Shown here: positions 26,719-36,315 of the stretch, in pieces
How positions within the stretch are numbered: position 1 is the first letter of the stretch
Layout of the letters: each line of letters starts with the position of its first letter
DNA from: Aphidius gifuensis
Lineage: Eukaryota; Arthropoda; Insecta; Hymenoptera; Braconidae
DNA: 64,000 nt
Direction: 5' to 3'
Assembly (NCBI RefSeq): GCF_014905175.1
Contig: NC_057789.1
Span: 10,106,001 to 10,170,000 of the forward strand
Translations under genes and position numbers: made by a program
The notes under the pieces: generated by a model
What the model was told of the DNA's origin: nothing
Database searches by the model: none
Seen by the model: only the letters and a program-made list of their open reading frames with translations

Positions 26719-27053
26719 GGGGACGTTCCAAAAATCACTCGGAAACCCGGACCGGCGCAGTAGATGAAAAAATATAGAGATAAAATAAACTTAAAAGTAA
26801 CTAGAGGTTACTGTAGATATTGTAAGCAACAAAAACAGCCATATTGCATATGCCATTTACTTTTGTTACTTATTACAATTGTGAAAAGTATTTTTTATAA
26901 TTATTATTAATAATTAAACAATAATAATTTATTGTTTTGTGCCTATAAAAATACATGAACAAAAAATCATGTCTACCACAACAAAATATCAAAAATTTTC
27001 TATGATCACAATCTTGACCTTCCGAGTTTCCGAGTGATTTTTGGAACGTCCCC
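26719..27053. mobile_element. 335-bp element with 28-bp perfect inverted ends
   Basis: The ends 26719-26746 (GGGGACGTTCCAAAAATCAC then TCGGAAAC) and 27026-27053 are exact reverse complements. The interior is AT-rich and non-coding. A clear target-site duplication was not found. It lies 365 bp upstream of the Harbinger transposase start and could be a non-autonomous relative, but the transposase gene shows no such ends. Confidence 0.75.
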
Positions 27054-27417
27054 TTTGTGTGTAGATCAGTGTAGATTGTCGAAATCAGTAGAAATAAATA
27101 ATAAAAATACATAACCTTTTTTATTTGTTTACAATTTTAAATTCTGATTTCTGATAGTCATTAAATATACCTATGTATTTTGATATTATTTATCAGACAT
27201 TACATATGATAAATAAACACAAAAAAATTAAAATTGATTAAAATATTTAAAACAAAAATTGTTGTAAAAATTATAAGTAATAACATTAGTAATATTCAAA
27301 CATGTAAGTAAATTGATGGATTAAAATATATGATTATGCTCGCAATTAGAAACAGTAAACATATTTAAATTGAGATGCATCATTCATGAATATTTATATT
27401 TTAGTGTGAATTGTACC

Positions 27418-28782
27418 ATGTCATATGTGTGGAATAGAGAAAAAGTAGAAAAATTGAAGAAATTTATAAAAATATTAAGGATATTGGAGTTAGTGGAAAT
27501 AATCGAAGAAGAAGAAAAACTTGAAAAAATTCGAAAGCGCCGAAAATGCTGGACACGTCGATGGATTATGAAGAGGACGAATGATTTACGGAGTACAATT
27601 CCTCTAGCTCATAATGAACTTTGTTTGGAAGATACTGAGTATTTCAATAGATTTTTTAGAATGAGAGAAGATCTATTTGATCAGCTTGTTGATATGGTAA
27701 CACCATACATTAAACGACAGGATACTCAAATGAGACAAAGTATTACTCCTAGAGATCGTGTCTTTGTTACATTAAGATTTCTCGCTACTGGAGAATCTTA
27801 TCGCAGTATGGAGTATTCGACAAGGATTTCTGCTGGTACGATTTCTCAAATAATACCTGAAACATGTCGTGTGATATACACACTTCTCCGAAAAGAATAT
27901 TTAAAGGTAATGTCCACAAAAACTTGAAATATAATTTATATTTGTTAATCACTGATGATTGAAAATAATTTACAGATACCTAATACCCGTGATGAGTGGG
28001 AAAAAATTTCCAATGAATTTTTTAGACAATGGCAATTTCCTAACTGCCTTGGTGCTATGGATGGACGCCGTATAACTTTCAAACCACCTTCGAAAGAAAG
28101 TTCATTATATTATAATTACAAAGGAACTCATAGCATGGTATTATTAGCATTAGTTGACGCTAATTATCAATTCATTTATGTTGACGTCGGCATTAATGGT
28201 AGAGATAGTGATGAAGGAGTTCTAAGTGAGTCTGATATTGCACCGATTTTGGTTGATCCAGAAAATCCACTTAATATACCTTCTGATAAAGCATTACCAG
28301 GAACAGATGATGTAGTACCACACGTTATTCTTGGTGACAATGCATTCCCACTTCAAAAGCATCTGATAAAACCGTATTCAACGGAACATTTGACTCATGA
28401 AGAACGTATTTTCAATTACCGATTTTCTCGAGGCAAGAGAATCGTCGAAAATGCCATCGGTATTTTAGCTAATAGATTTCGTGTTATGTTGGTGCCGATG
28501 AATTTACCGGTTGAAACTGTCCAGACAATAACTCTTGCATGCTGTGCTTTGCACAACTTTTTTGCTAAAGAAAATGCAGCTTATTTATGTGGAACAACAG
28601 ACCTTGAAGACTCAACAAATCATACAGTAACAGGAGGTAGATGGAGAGACGATAATTGTGAAATGAGTCTTTTAGAACCTGTTAATTCGAGACCAGAAAA
28701 AATTGATTTACAAAATCGTGATTATTTTAAACAATACTTCGTTGGTGTTGGCCAAGTTCCATGGCAAGATAACATGATTTAA
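27418..28782 (+). CDS. PIF/Harbinger-type transposase (HARBI1-like), intact
   Basis: Exon 27418-27906 joins exon 27976-28782 (AAG|GTAATG, TTTACAG|ATACCT) to give 431 residues. The first ATG gives MSYVWNREKVEKL; a charged segment and a helix-turn-helix-like region (PRDRVFVTLRFLATGESYRS) follow, typical of HARBI1 proteins. The DDE_4 nuclease core shows D192 in GAMDGRR, D284 in LGDNAFP and E321 in RIVENAIG, then the CALHNF motif. All three catalytic acids are present and there are no internal stops. It is either a recently active transposon gene or a domesticated HARBI1-like gene. A second Harbinger protein (Myb-like) was not seen nearby. Confidence 0.92.
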
Positions 28783-30101
28783 ATATATAAAAATTAATGT
28801 TACAGACAGTTGGAATATAGTTGTTTATTGCTCAAATAAACTTTAAATACATAAGATGTAGCCAAAGAGTGCAGCAATAGTTTTAGCTGGTTTTATAGCT
28901 ATTTATATCTCTGTTAATTATAGTATTTACATAAAAACTGTCGCAAGCACTTTTTGGCCGGTTTTTCTTTAGAGCTGTGATGGTTATTAACCGGTTGATA
29001 ACAGATGCTTAAAATTTGTTTGTTTTTTAACCGAAAAAGTAAGAGTCTTTTTTAATTTTTTCATTTTCATTACTATTTTTTTACTAATTTTTTTTTGCAA
29101 AAATTAATCACGAGAAATTGCTGGTGCAAAATAATGTTGACAACAAAATAAGAATAAAAAAACTTATTAGTTTTTAATCAGTTGGCAAAGTATCAAAATA
29201 TAAAACGACTAAAATATTTTACATATATTATGATATTAAAATATTGTATATATATAATATACAATATTTCAATACAATAATCTTCCAAAACACATTATAT
29301 AATTATCGTTATAATATTAAAGTATGTGGCCATATGTTTATATGCTCTAAGACAATATTTGTGTAAATTTTTCTATAATTTATTGCCACTAATAAATATA
29401 ATATGAAATTTACAAGTCTTGGATACTCAATGTTATTATTGTTAATTATTATTATTTCTGATATTATAGTTTTTATTTCTAATTTTAATTTACGATTAAA
29501 ATTTTTATTTTTTTCAACTCGAGTTTCATCTATACTATAATAATACAAAAATAAATAAAATATTCGTTATTCAATAATCAACGTTTAGTTTTACATAGGC
29601 GTAAGCCTGCTAGTATTGTTTTCTCTATATAAAAAAAGCATATAAAATAAATTACTTTAATTTTCTATCAATTAGTTATACCATTGATAACTGATTAATA
29701 GAAATTGACAACTTATCAACAAAATAAGAATTACCAAAAATATTAAGAAAATACTAAAAATGAATCTTGGATGCGATTTTTCGCCAGAATATTTAAAATC
29801 GCAAAATCTATATAATTGAGAAATAAATATGTTTTTTCTATTGTTAGAAATTTGTTAATTACCAAAAAAACAAAATCCCAGTTTTTTATAATTCGTATAA
29901 CTTTTTAAATACTTGACTTCAAGATTTCTATCTATAGTTTCAAATTAATTGTCTTTCTAATGCCGTGAGCCCTATTCTCGTGATGAAAACGCTCCGGATT
30001 TTAGATAAATAGTTATCAACAATTGTTTATAATAATGAGTAGCTCTGGCGAACATTTTAATAAGTAATAATTGGGCGAAAATTCCAGAATGCAATGAACT
30101 T
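28783..30101. other. Intergenic, nothing recognised
   Basis: AT-rich sequence with a few mixed islets (28860-29010 and 29950-30090). The islet near 28990 has ttaaccggttgataac but no repeat partner in the window. No gene or element boundary could be assigned. Confidence 0.5.
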
Positions 30102-30473
30102 TTACCATTCAAGACTGTCTAAAGATTTCAGAATTTCACTGATATCAGCTAGTGATTTTGGCTGACATTCTATCCAGTCAGCATGTTGTTTTCTGTAATG
30201 TACTCTTGCTTCTCCATTTGACAAAATTGTCAAGTTTAAATGCTTCTCAAAATCATTCATCTCTAGTCGTGGAAAAACAACAAATTTATCACGTTTCACA
30301 AAAACAGCCCATGATTCATTTGGCAATTTCACATTACGAGCGTTAGATTGCAAATATAAAAAGAAACACCTTAAACATGAGTTTGATGATGTAGCTCCTC
30401 TAAGTTCATTACATTCATGTGCATCGAGTTTATCATCAGTGACTGGTTGCTGTGTGAAGTATTCCATCGCCAT
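30102..30473 (-). CDS. Hypothetical protein, 123 aa
   Basis: An ATG-initiated frame of 123 codons begins MAMEYFTQQPVTDDKLDAHE and ends SLDSLEW. Unlike neighbouring AT-rich frames it has balanced residues, several Cys and Trp, and an ordered look (SWAVFVKRDKFVVFPRLEMN, then GEARVHYRKQHADWIECQPK). I do not recognise the family. It may be a small gene, the 3' exon of a larger one, or a leftover of a mobile element. No TATA box is obvious upstream. Confidence 0.55.
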   Translation of the reverse strand: MAMEYFTQQPVTDDKLDAHECNELRGATSSNSCLRCFFLYLQSNARNVKLPNESWAVFVKRDKFVVFPRLEMNDFEKHLNLTILSNGEARVHYRKQHADWIECQPKSLADISEILKSLDSLEW

Positions 30474-30967
30474 AATTATGAAAAATATACAGCTTCGTCT
30501 AAAATATAAATGAATATTTATTAAAACATCATTGCTCGTGAGTTAATGCTGGTATGTATAGATGGTTTTATTTTCAAATTTAACTTACTATCAAGTAAAC
30601 GATTATTATTTTAATTCAAATAATTAAACTAGACGTAACTCAAAGTAGTATAATAAATAAACAAATTAAATATTTAATAAAATAATTGAGTTATAAACAA
30701 AAAATTCAGACAGCTGCTGTACGATTTGCTAGAGAATAGGTGCTTTCCATGGAGATATCACGTGTAATCTTTTATCTTTAAACATAGTTGTACAAGCTAG
30801 AGTGAATAAGAATATTGTGTTCTGTCTTTTTTTTTTGGTCAAGGGCTGATGTCAGCGCTGCAGCTGGTAGTTTATCGAACTGACTTACTCCGAAATTGAG
30901 GCTTCAGTGACAGCCTATGCTTTAACACAGTAAAAAAGCAAAGCTTACACTCCTTATTCACCTCCAT

Positions 30968-31219
30968 GGTGCTTTCTTTTGGGTGTTTATTTTTTTTCCT
31001 GTTTACTTTTGCGCATGCCCAGTTAAATGCGCAGTCGGCAAAAAGTCAGATTGCAACAGCGTAGGACATGAGGAGCTGGATCAGCCATGTTTTAATTCTT
31101 ATTTTTTAAGAATTATTTGTTTCGACGCCACTGCTCTCTTCTCAATTTTGCATGACATACGCATGTGCATGATCATGCGCATTGAAGTGAAAAAAAATAA
31201 ACACCCAAAAGAAATCACC
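30968..31219 (+). mobile_element. MITE family 1, copy A
   Basis: A ~250-bp non-coding element with inverted ends GGTGCTTTCTTTTGGGTGTT and its complement. The interior has gcgcatgc, gcgtaggacatgagg and ggatcagccatgttttaatt blocks shared with copies B to F. It has no clear target duplication. Confidence 0.85.
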
Positions 31220-31288
31220 TTATATCTGTTATTCGCACGCATGCGCACAGCTGTGCAATGAGATACTAGGTGCTTTCTTTTGTGTATA

Positions 31289-31540
31289 GGTGCTTTCTTT
31301 TGGGTGTTTATTTTTTTTCCTGTTTATTTTTGCGCATGCGCAGTTGAATGCGCAGTCGGCGAAAAGTCAGATTGCAACAGCGTAGGACATAAGGAGCTGG
31401 ATCAGCCATGTTTTAATTCTTATTTTTTACGAATTATTTGTTTCGACGCCACTGCTCTCTTCTCAATTTCGCATGACATACGCATGTGCATGATCATGCG
31501 CATTGAAGCGAAAAAAAATAAATACACAAAAGAAAGCACC
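31289..31540 (+). mobile_element. MITE family 1, copy B, flanked by TAT
   Basis: The same family as copy A, with AGGTGCTTTCTTTTGGGTGT at the left and the complement of AGGTGCTTTCTTTTGTGTAT at the right. The element with its terminal A (31288) and T (31541) is flanked by TAT on both sides. An orphan left end at 31268-31286 directly precedes it, so B landed in an older family-1 end. Confidence 0.88.
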
Positions 31541-31575
31541 TTATGAGAATGAGAGTCAGAGTTGCCAGCAGTTGC

Positions 31576-31736
31576 CAGTCCAATTCACAGGGCAAATTTT
31601 TTACAATTTAGGGCTTTTTTTGCCGGTGATGGCGCTCGTAAAATTTTTTTTATATAGATTTTACATACAAAAGCTCTACAAGCGCCGCCAGTGGTGGAAA
31701 AAAGCCCTAAATTGTAATGCCCTGTGGCATGGACTG
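31576..31736. mobile_element. Hairpin element H, copy 1
   Basis: A 161-bp near-palindrome with ends CAGTCCAATTCACAGGGC and its degenerate complement. The inner arms are acaatttagggctttttt and aaaaaagccctaaattgt, with ctctacaagcgccgccagtgg facing gccggtgatggcgctcg. The same hairpin occurs at 32106, 32264/33499, 34412 and 35023/35882. Confidence 0.85.
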
Positions 31737-31742
31737 CTGCAC

Positions 31743-31812
31743 CATATATGTAATACCATATATGTAATACCATATATGTAATACCATATATGTAATACCA
31801 TATATGCAATAC
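31743..31812 (+). repeat. 14-bp tandem repeat in a transposon end
   Basis: About five copies of catatatgtaatac run head to tail and form the left terminus of the family X element. The right terminus has a single copy, so the array arose by amplification of one end. Confidence 0.9.
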
Positions 31813-32071
31813 TCCTATATCGCTAGCAAGGCTCGATTTTTTCTCCAGAGGCAACGGTGCAGACTCTATCGGCTTCCTTGTCGTGTATTAACCAAAACAA
31901 CGCGCGCATGTGACAAGAGTGGGGCATTCGGGAAACGTCGGAAGTTCACTCACACTACTACATTTGATGTAAAAATTGTTGTTTGCACCAACACAAATAA
32001 ATTTAACAATTATTATTGCCTCTGGAGAAAAATACGAGCCTTGCTAGCAATATAGGAGAATTACATATATG
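31743..32071. mobile_element. CATATATG-ended element (family X), 8-bp TSD
   Basis: The ends read CATATATGTAATAC at the left and the complement of CATATATGTAATTCTCCTAT at the right. They are followed inward by inverted CTATATCGCTAGCAAGGCTC arms, and cagaggcaa faces ttgcctctg. TGCTGCAC occurs immediately outside both ends (31735-31742 and 32072-32079), a perfect 8-bp target duplication. The left terminal unit CATATATGTAATAC is amplified to about five tandem copies. Confidence 0.88.
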
Positions 32072-32105
32072 TGCTGCACCCGTATTCACAGGCCACAACC
32101 CACAG

Positions 32106-32266
32106 CAGTCCAATTCACAGGGCATTACAATTTAGGGCTTTTTTCCTCCACTGACTGCGCTTGTGAAGCTTTTGTATATAAAATCTATATAAAAAAAATT
32201 TACAAGCGCCATCAGCGGCAAAAAATAGCCCTAAATTGTAAAAAATTTGCCCTGTGAATTGAACTG
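32106..32266. mobile_element. Hairpin element H, copy 2
   Basis: 161 bp from CAGTCCAATTCACAGGGC to the complementary end, in a nearly perfect palindrome (ttacaatttagggctttttt facing the mirror arm). No coding content. Confidence 0.88.
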
Positions 32267-32384
32267 CAGGGCATTACAATTTAGAGCTTTCTTCCTCCAC
32301 CGGTGGCGCTTGTGAAGCTTTTGTATGTCATATATTTAATACTACTATATTGCGCATAGGGTATGATTTTGTTCGGATTCATTA

Positions 32385-32634
32385 GGTGCTTTCTTTTGTG
32401 TATTTATTTTTTTCACTTTCATGCGCATGATCATGCACATGCGCCTGTCATGCAAACTTGATGAGAAAACAGCGGCGTCGAACAAATAATTTTCATCAAA
32501 TAAGAATTAAAACATAGCGGATCCAGCCTCTTATGTCCTACGCTATTGCAAACTGACTTTTTGCTGACTGCGCATTCAATTGCGCATGCGCGAAAATAAA
32601 CACGAAAAAAAATAAATACACAAAAGAAAGCACC
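32385..32634 (-). mobile_element. MITE family 1, copy C, in left arm of X
   Basis: The ends GGTGCTTTCTTTTGTGTATT and complement, interior reversed relative to copies A and B. Counting the terminal A and T it is flanked by ATT on both sides, and the matching uninterrupted site in the opposite X arm reads a single ATTACGG. Confidence 0.92.
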
Positions 32635-32756
32635 TATTACGGTGCAGACAATCTCTCTGTCGCAGTCATACTGCTCGACAAAAATCTTTTGAGCATGTCC
32701 GAATTATTATTCGAGTGGGAGCTCGGTAACATTCGTCAACGCACACAAATTCATTT

Positions 32757-33007
32757 GGTGCTTTCTTTTGTGTATTTATTTTTTTTCCTGTTTATTTACA
32801 CGCATGCGCAATCGAATACGCAGTCAGCAAAAAGTCAGTTTGCAACAGCGTAGGACATGAGGGGCTGGATCAGCGATGTTTCAATTTTTATTTTTCAAGA
32901 ATTATTTGTTTGACGCCACTGTTCTTTCATCAAGTTTGCATGACAGGCGCATGTGCATGATCATGCGCATTAAAGTGTAAAAAAATAAATACACAAAAGA
33001 AAGCACC
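32757..33007 (+). mobile_element. MITE family 1, copy D, in central loop of X
   Basis: The same family and orientation as A and B. The left end reads TGGTGC instead of AGGTGC. ATT lies on both sides of the element. The interior is close to that of copy E. Confidence 0.9.
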
Positions 33008-33093
33008 TATTGTGTATACGTGTGAACCGAACGGATTATTTGGACATGCGCAAAAAATTTTTGTCGAGGAGTATAACTGCGACAGAGAGATTA

Positions 33094-33326
33094 GGTGCTT
33101 TCTTTTGTGTATTTATTTTTTTACACTTTAATGCGCCTGTCATGCAAACTTGATGAAAGAACAGTGGCGTCAAACAAATAATTCTTGAAAAATAAAAATT
33201 AAAGCATGGCTGATCCAGCCCCTCATGTCCTACGCTGTTGCAAACTGACTTTTTGCTGACTGCGCATTCGATTGCGCATGCGTGTAAATAAACAGGAAAA
33301 AAAATAAATACACAAAAGAAAGCACC
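33094..33326 (-). mobile_element. MITE family 1, copy E, in right arm of X
   Basis: Reverse orientation, slightly shorter than C. It is flanked by ATT on both sides; the empty site in the opposite X arm (complement of caatctctctgtc) has one ATT. This confirms the 3-bp duplication. Confidence 0.92.
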
Positions 33327-33520
33327 TATTGTCGGCACCGTAATAAATCCGAACAGCCCACTTATGGGAAACCATAGGCGATGCGCAATATAGTAGTTTT
33401 AAATATATGTTGTATGTAAAGTCTATATAAAAAAAATTTTATAAGCGTCATCAGTGGCAAAAAAAAGCCCTAAATTGTATAAAATTTGCTCTGTGAACTT
33501 TAAATCGTGGGAAAAAACTA

Positions 33521-33658
33521 GAGTCCGTTCAGAAACTCTCATTTTTTCGAATCTTCAAGATGGTGGACAATGGTGGACAGCAGTGCCTATCGAAATTGCT
33601 GGGCTGAATCGCCGCCATCTTGAAGATCCAAAAAAATGAGACTTTCTGAACGAACCCT
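33521..33658. mobile_element. 138-bp MITE with TA duplication
   Basis: The ends GAGTCCGTTCAGAAACTCTC and the complement of AGGGTTCGTTCAGAAAGTCT form inverted arms of about 45 bp, extending to cttcaagatgg. TA flanks both ends, as for Tc1/mariner-derived MITEs. Confidence 0.85.
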
Positions 33659-33689
33659 TAAATATATTAGAGTATTTTTATCATACACA

Positions 33690-33835
33690 TAAGCATATTA
33701 TGCGAACATGAGGAAAGAACAGTAGCGTTGAACAAATAATTCTTAAAAAATAAGAATTAAAACCTAGCTGATCCAGCCCCTCGTGTACACTGTTGCAAAC
33801 TAACTTTTTCCTGACTGCGCCTTCAACTACGCATA
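33690..33835 (-). repeat. Degenerate family-1 MITE core
   Basis: The interior blocks of family 1 (gaacaaataattcttaaaaaa, taagaattaaaacctagctg, atccagcccctcgtg, tgactgcgccttcaac) are present without the terminal inverted repeats, so this is an old truncated copy. Confidence 0.75.
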
Positions 33836-34211
33836 TAATGTTGGTTGCTTTTAAGAAATTTCCTCACGATTACGGGAAAAATCCGGAAAAAATTTCTACG
33901 AATCCGCAAAGTGGTTAAAAATGGAGTTGAAACATGGAAAAAACGACTATTTATAAGTAACATATCGTATATTACTAGGATACCTATTTTCCCAAAAATG
34001 AAATAATGACAATAAGTAACACTCGTCAAGGAGAAATAAATGTCCTTATAAAATTTTCGATTTGTCGAATAGTTTTCGAGTTATAATAATTTAAAAATTT
34101 CGATATACTGATTTTTTTTTTTTCTTTTCGATAATGGCAATCGATAAAACTCGTTCAGTAGAAAAAAAAAGTTCAAACAAAATTTTTTCATATCTCGAAT
34201 TTTTTCTGGGG

Positions 34212-34405
34212 AGCGTTCGATAGCTGGCCGAGGCCAAAAATCTGGCCGTTTTTTTATCATAGTTTATTCCATATGCTTGTAGTGCCAGCACTGCTCCATT
34301 ATAATTCAAAATATTTGAATGGGTTTTTCTCATAGTGAGTTTTCGATTTATCAAGTTGTCATTCTGTTGGCCCAGGCCGAGGCCCTCGGCCAGCTATCGA
34401 ACGCT
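34212..34405. mobile_element. 194-bp MITE with AGCGTTCGATAGCTGGCCGA ends
   Basis: The inverted ends AGCGTTCGATAGCTGGCCGA at 34212 and the exact complement ending at 34405 enclose non-coding sequence. The arms are strikingly G/C-rich for this genome. No target duplication was resolved. Confidence 0.85.
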
Positions 34406-34411
34406 GCCATG

Positions 34412-34580
34412 CAGTCCAATTCACAGGGCATTACAATTTAGGGCTTTTTTCCACCACTGGCGGTGCTTGTGAAGCTTTTGTATGTAAAATCTATATAAAA
34501 AAAATTTTACAAGCGCCATCACCGGCAAAAAAAAGCCCTAAATTGTAAAAAATTTGCCCTATGAATTGGAATTTGGACTG
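34412..34580. mobile_element. Hairpin element H, copy 4
   Basis: A complete copy from CAGTCCAATTCACAGGGC to ggactg, with a small duplication of attgga at the right end. The palindromic arms are well preserved. Confidence 0.88.
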
Positions 34581-35199
34581 CTGGTGTTGGTGGTAAAAAA
34601 TTTAGGTGGTGAAATAATGCAGCAATGTTTGCAATTGTTTGTTTGGCTATAATTAAGGCTACGTAAAATACCTAGTGGCTAAGTAAAGAATCTAGCAATC
34701 TTTTTTTTCAAAATTCAAACTTGGCGAGTTTTATCGATTGCCATTATTAAATTTTAGAATTAATTGTCATTTTCGTAACTATACGATATATAACCGATAA
34801 ATAGCCGGTTTTTCCATATTTTAACTCCTTTTTTATCTACTTCGCGCATGCCTGAAAATTTTTTTCCGTATTTTTCCCGTCATCGTGAGAAAATTTCCTA
34901 TAAGAAACGAATTATAAAAAAACATGTTGTCTGGGATATCGGAATATTCCCAAATAAACCACCGAAAGAAAACACCCTATATTTTTTTTAATCTGATGAT
35001 TGGCTAAACAAACATTCTTCAGCAGTCCAATTCACAGGGTATTACAATTTAGGGCTTTTTTCCTTAGCTACTGCTGGCGGCGCTTGTGGAGCTTTTGTAT
35101 GTGAAATCTATAGGTGCGTTCTTTCGTCAATTTTTTGTTGGCGCATCATGATCGCGCATTTGCGCAAAAGCTAAAAAAGCACGTGAGTTTTTAATTAAT

Positions 35200-35495
35200 G
35201 GCTGCTTTCTTTCATGAACTTATGTTCAGAACATTGATGTGATCTCCATCAGCGCACGCGTAGGCGCAAATGCGCAGAATTATTTATTTTTTTTTTTAAT
35301 TCCTGTGCATTGGCGCCGGCAACCACTGGCATTACATATATTTTTAGGTTAGTACACAATTGTCAAGAAAAATATAAATATAATACCGGCGCCATTGCAC
35401 AGCCATTTTAATAATTCTGCGCATCTGCGCCTACGCGTGCGCTGATGAAGATCACATCAATGTTCTGAACATTAAGTTCATGAAAGAAAGCAGCC
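35200..35495. mobile_element. MITE family 4 (GGCTGCTTTCTTTCATGAAC ends), AAT duplication
   Basis: A long palindrome: GGCTGCTTTCTTTCATGAAC, gttcagaacattgatgtgat and catcagcgcacgcgtaggcg are mirrored on the right side. AAT flanks both ends. It sits inside family 3, directly beside the family-1 copy F. Confidence 0.9.
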
Positions 35496-35498
35496 AAT

Positions 35499-35730
35499 AG
35501 GTGCTTTCTTTTGGGTGTTTATTTTTTTTCCTATTTATTTTTGCGCATGCGCAGTTGAATGCGCAGTCGGTTAAAAGTCAGATTGCAACAGCGTAGGACA
35601 TAAGGAGCTGGATCAGCCATGTTTTAATTCTTATTTTTTAAGAATTATTTGTTTCGCCGCCACTGCTCTTTCCTCAATTTTGCAGGATCATGCGCATTAA
35701 AGTGAAAAAAAATAAATACACAAAAGAAAA
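35499..35730 (+). mobile_element. MITE family 1, copy F, right end damaged
   Basis: The left end AGGTGCTTTCTTTTGGGTGT is intact and preceded by AAT. The interior matches copies A and B. The right end stops at cacaaaagaaaa without the terminal GCACCT. Confidence 0.85.
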
Positions 35731-35974
35731 TTTACTTAATTCTACGACTTCTGCGCAAATGCGTGGTCATGATGCGCCAACAAAAAATTGACGAAAGAAC
35801 GCACCTTATATAAAAAAAATTTTACAAGAGCCATCACCGGCAAAAAAAACTCTAAATTATAAAAAATTTGCCCTGTGAATTCGGGTGCGGGTGCTGAAAA
35901 AGAGCTCAGGAATTGATGTAAAATATTTAGGACAAGCAGTATAGCTAGAGAAAAAATGTAACTTACCACATAAT

Positions 35975-36315
35975 TCCTTAGGGTACATCAACTCCTTAGC
36001 TCTATCTATTGCTTAGCTACTGCTTTTCCTTAGCATTTTAATTCATTAAAAGAAATTGCATCAATTTTATTTGTTAAATAAATAAAACAAATACCAAGGA
36101 AAAGCAGTAACTAAGAAAAAGATGAAGCTAAGAAATTGATGTTGCTCACCATTATAATTTCTTTGGCTACATCAATTCCTCAGCTCCATCTTTTCCTTGG
36201 TATTTTAATTCATAAAATAGATTTCATCAATTTTATTTGTTAAATAAATAAATGACTAAGGTCAACCAGTAGCTTGCAGTAGCTAAGGAATTAATGTAGC
36301 TAAAAAAAATTATAA
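35975..36315. repeat. Palindromic repeat family P, copy 1
   Basis: Imperfect palindromes are built from ccaaggaaaagcagtaacta, aagatgaagctaagaaattg and their complements, with attttatttgttaaataaat spacers. The same words form the 62.37-62.97 kb block. No coding content or target duplication is seen. Confidence 0.8.

Larger units (their letters stand above)
32329..33409. mobile_element. CATATAT-ended element (family X), 8-bp TSD, host of three MITEs
   Basis: The inverted ends start CATATATTTAATACTACTAT and CATATATTTAAAACTACTAT (complement). Long inverted arms continue through ttgcgcat, ttcggatt, attacggtgc, caatctctctgtcgcagt and ctcgacaaaaat. TTGTATGT flanks both ends (32321-32328 and 33410-33417). 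The ends are clearly related to those of the element at 31743-32071. Three family-1 MITEs are inserted in it, two in the arms and one in the central loop. Confidence 0.88.
32264..33499. mobile_element. Hairpin element H, copy 3, split by element X
   Basis: The left half (32267-32328) ends at ...gaagcttttgtatgt and the right half (33410-33499) resumes at ttgtatgtaaagtctatata. Deleting 32329-33409 and one TTGTATGT restores the arrangement seen in the uninterrupted copies. The outer termini are degraded. Confidence 0.85.
33835..34965. mobile_element. Repeat R pair forming a large inverted structure
   Basis: Repeat R lies inverted at 33835-33975 and direct at 34790-34965. Inside these, aatggcaatcgataaaactcg at about 34133 is mirrored by gagttttatcgattgccatt at about 34726. 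The structure holds two younger insertions (34212-34405 and 34412-34580). It looks like a ~1.1-kb element with long inverted ends; its boundaries are not sharp. Confidence 0.6.
35112..35806. mobile_element. MITE family 3 (AGGTGCGTTCTTTCGTCAAT ends), TAT duplication
   Basis: The ends AGGTGCGTTCTTTCGTCAAT and complement, with caaatgcgc motifs inside each end. TAT flanks both sides, and the uninterrupted hairpin copies have one TAT at this site. The ends resemble family 1 (AGGTGCTTTCTTTT). It contains two further insertions. Confidence 0.9.
35023..35882. mobile_element. Hairpin element H, copy 5, split by a nested insertion
   Basis: The left half (35023-35111) breaks at gtgaaatctat and the right half resumes at 35807 (tatataaaaaaaa). 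The left half carries ccttagctactg where other copies have ccaccactg, the same word as in the palindromic repeats at 36.0 and 62.5 kb. Confidence 0.85.

Noticed and set aside
30983..33338. Frames of 83-100 codons such as those beginning MFIFFPVYFCACPV
   Set aside because: They recur exactly with the MITE copies and read through inverted ends; they are repeat-derived, not genes.
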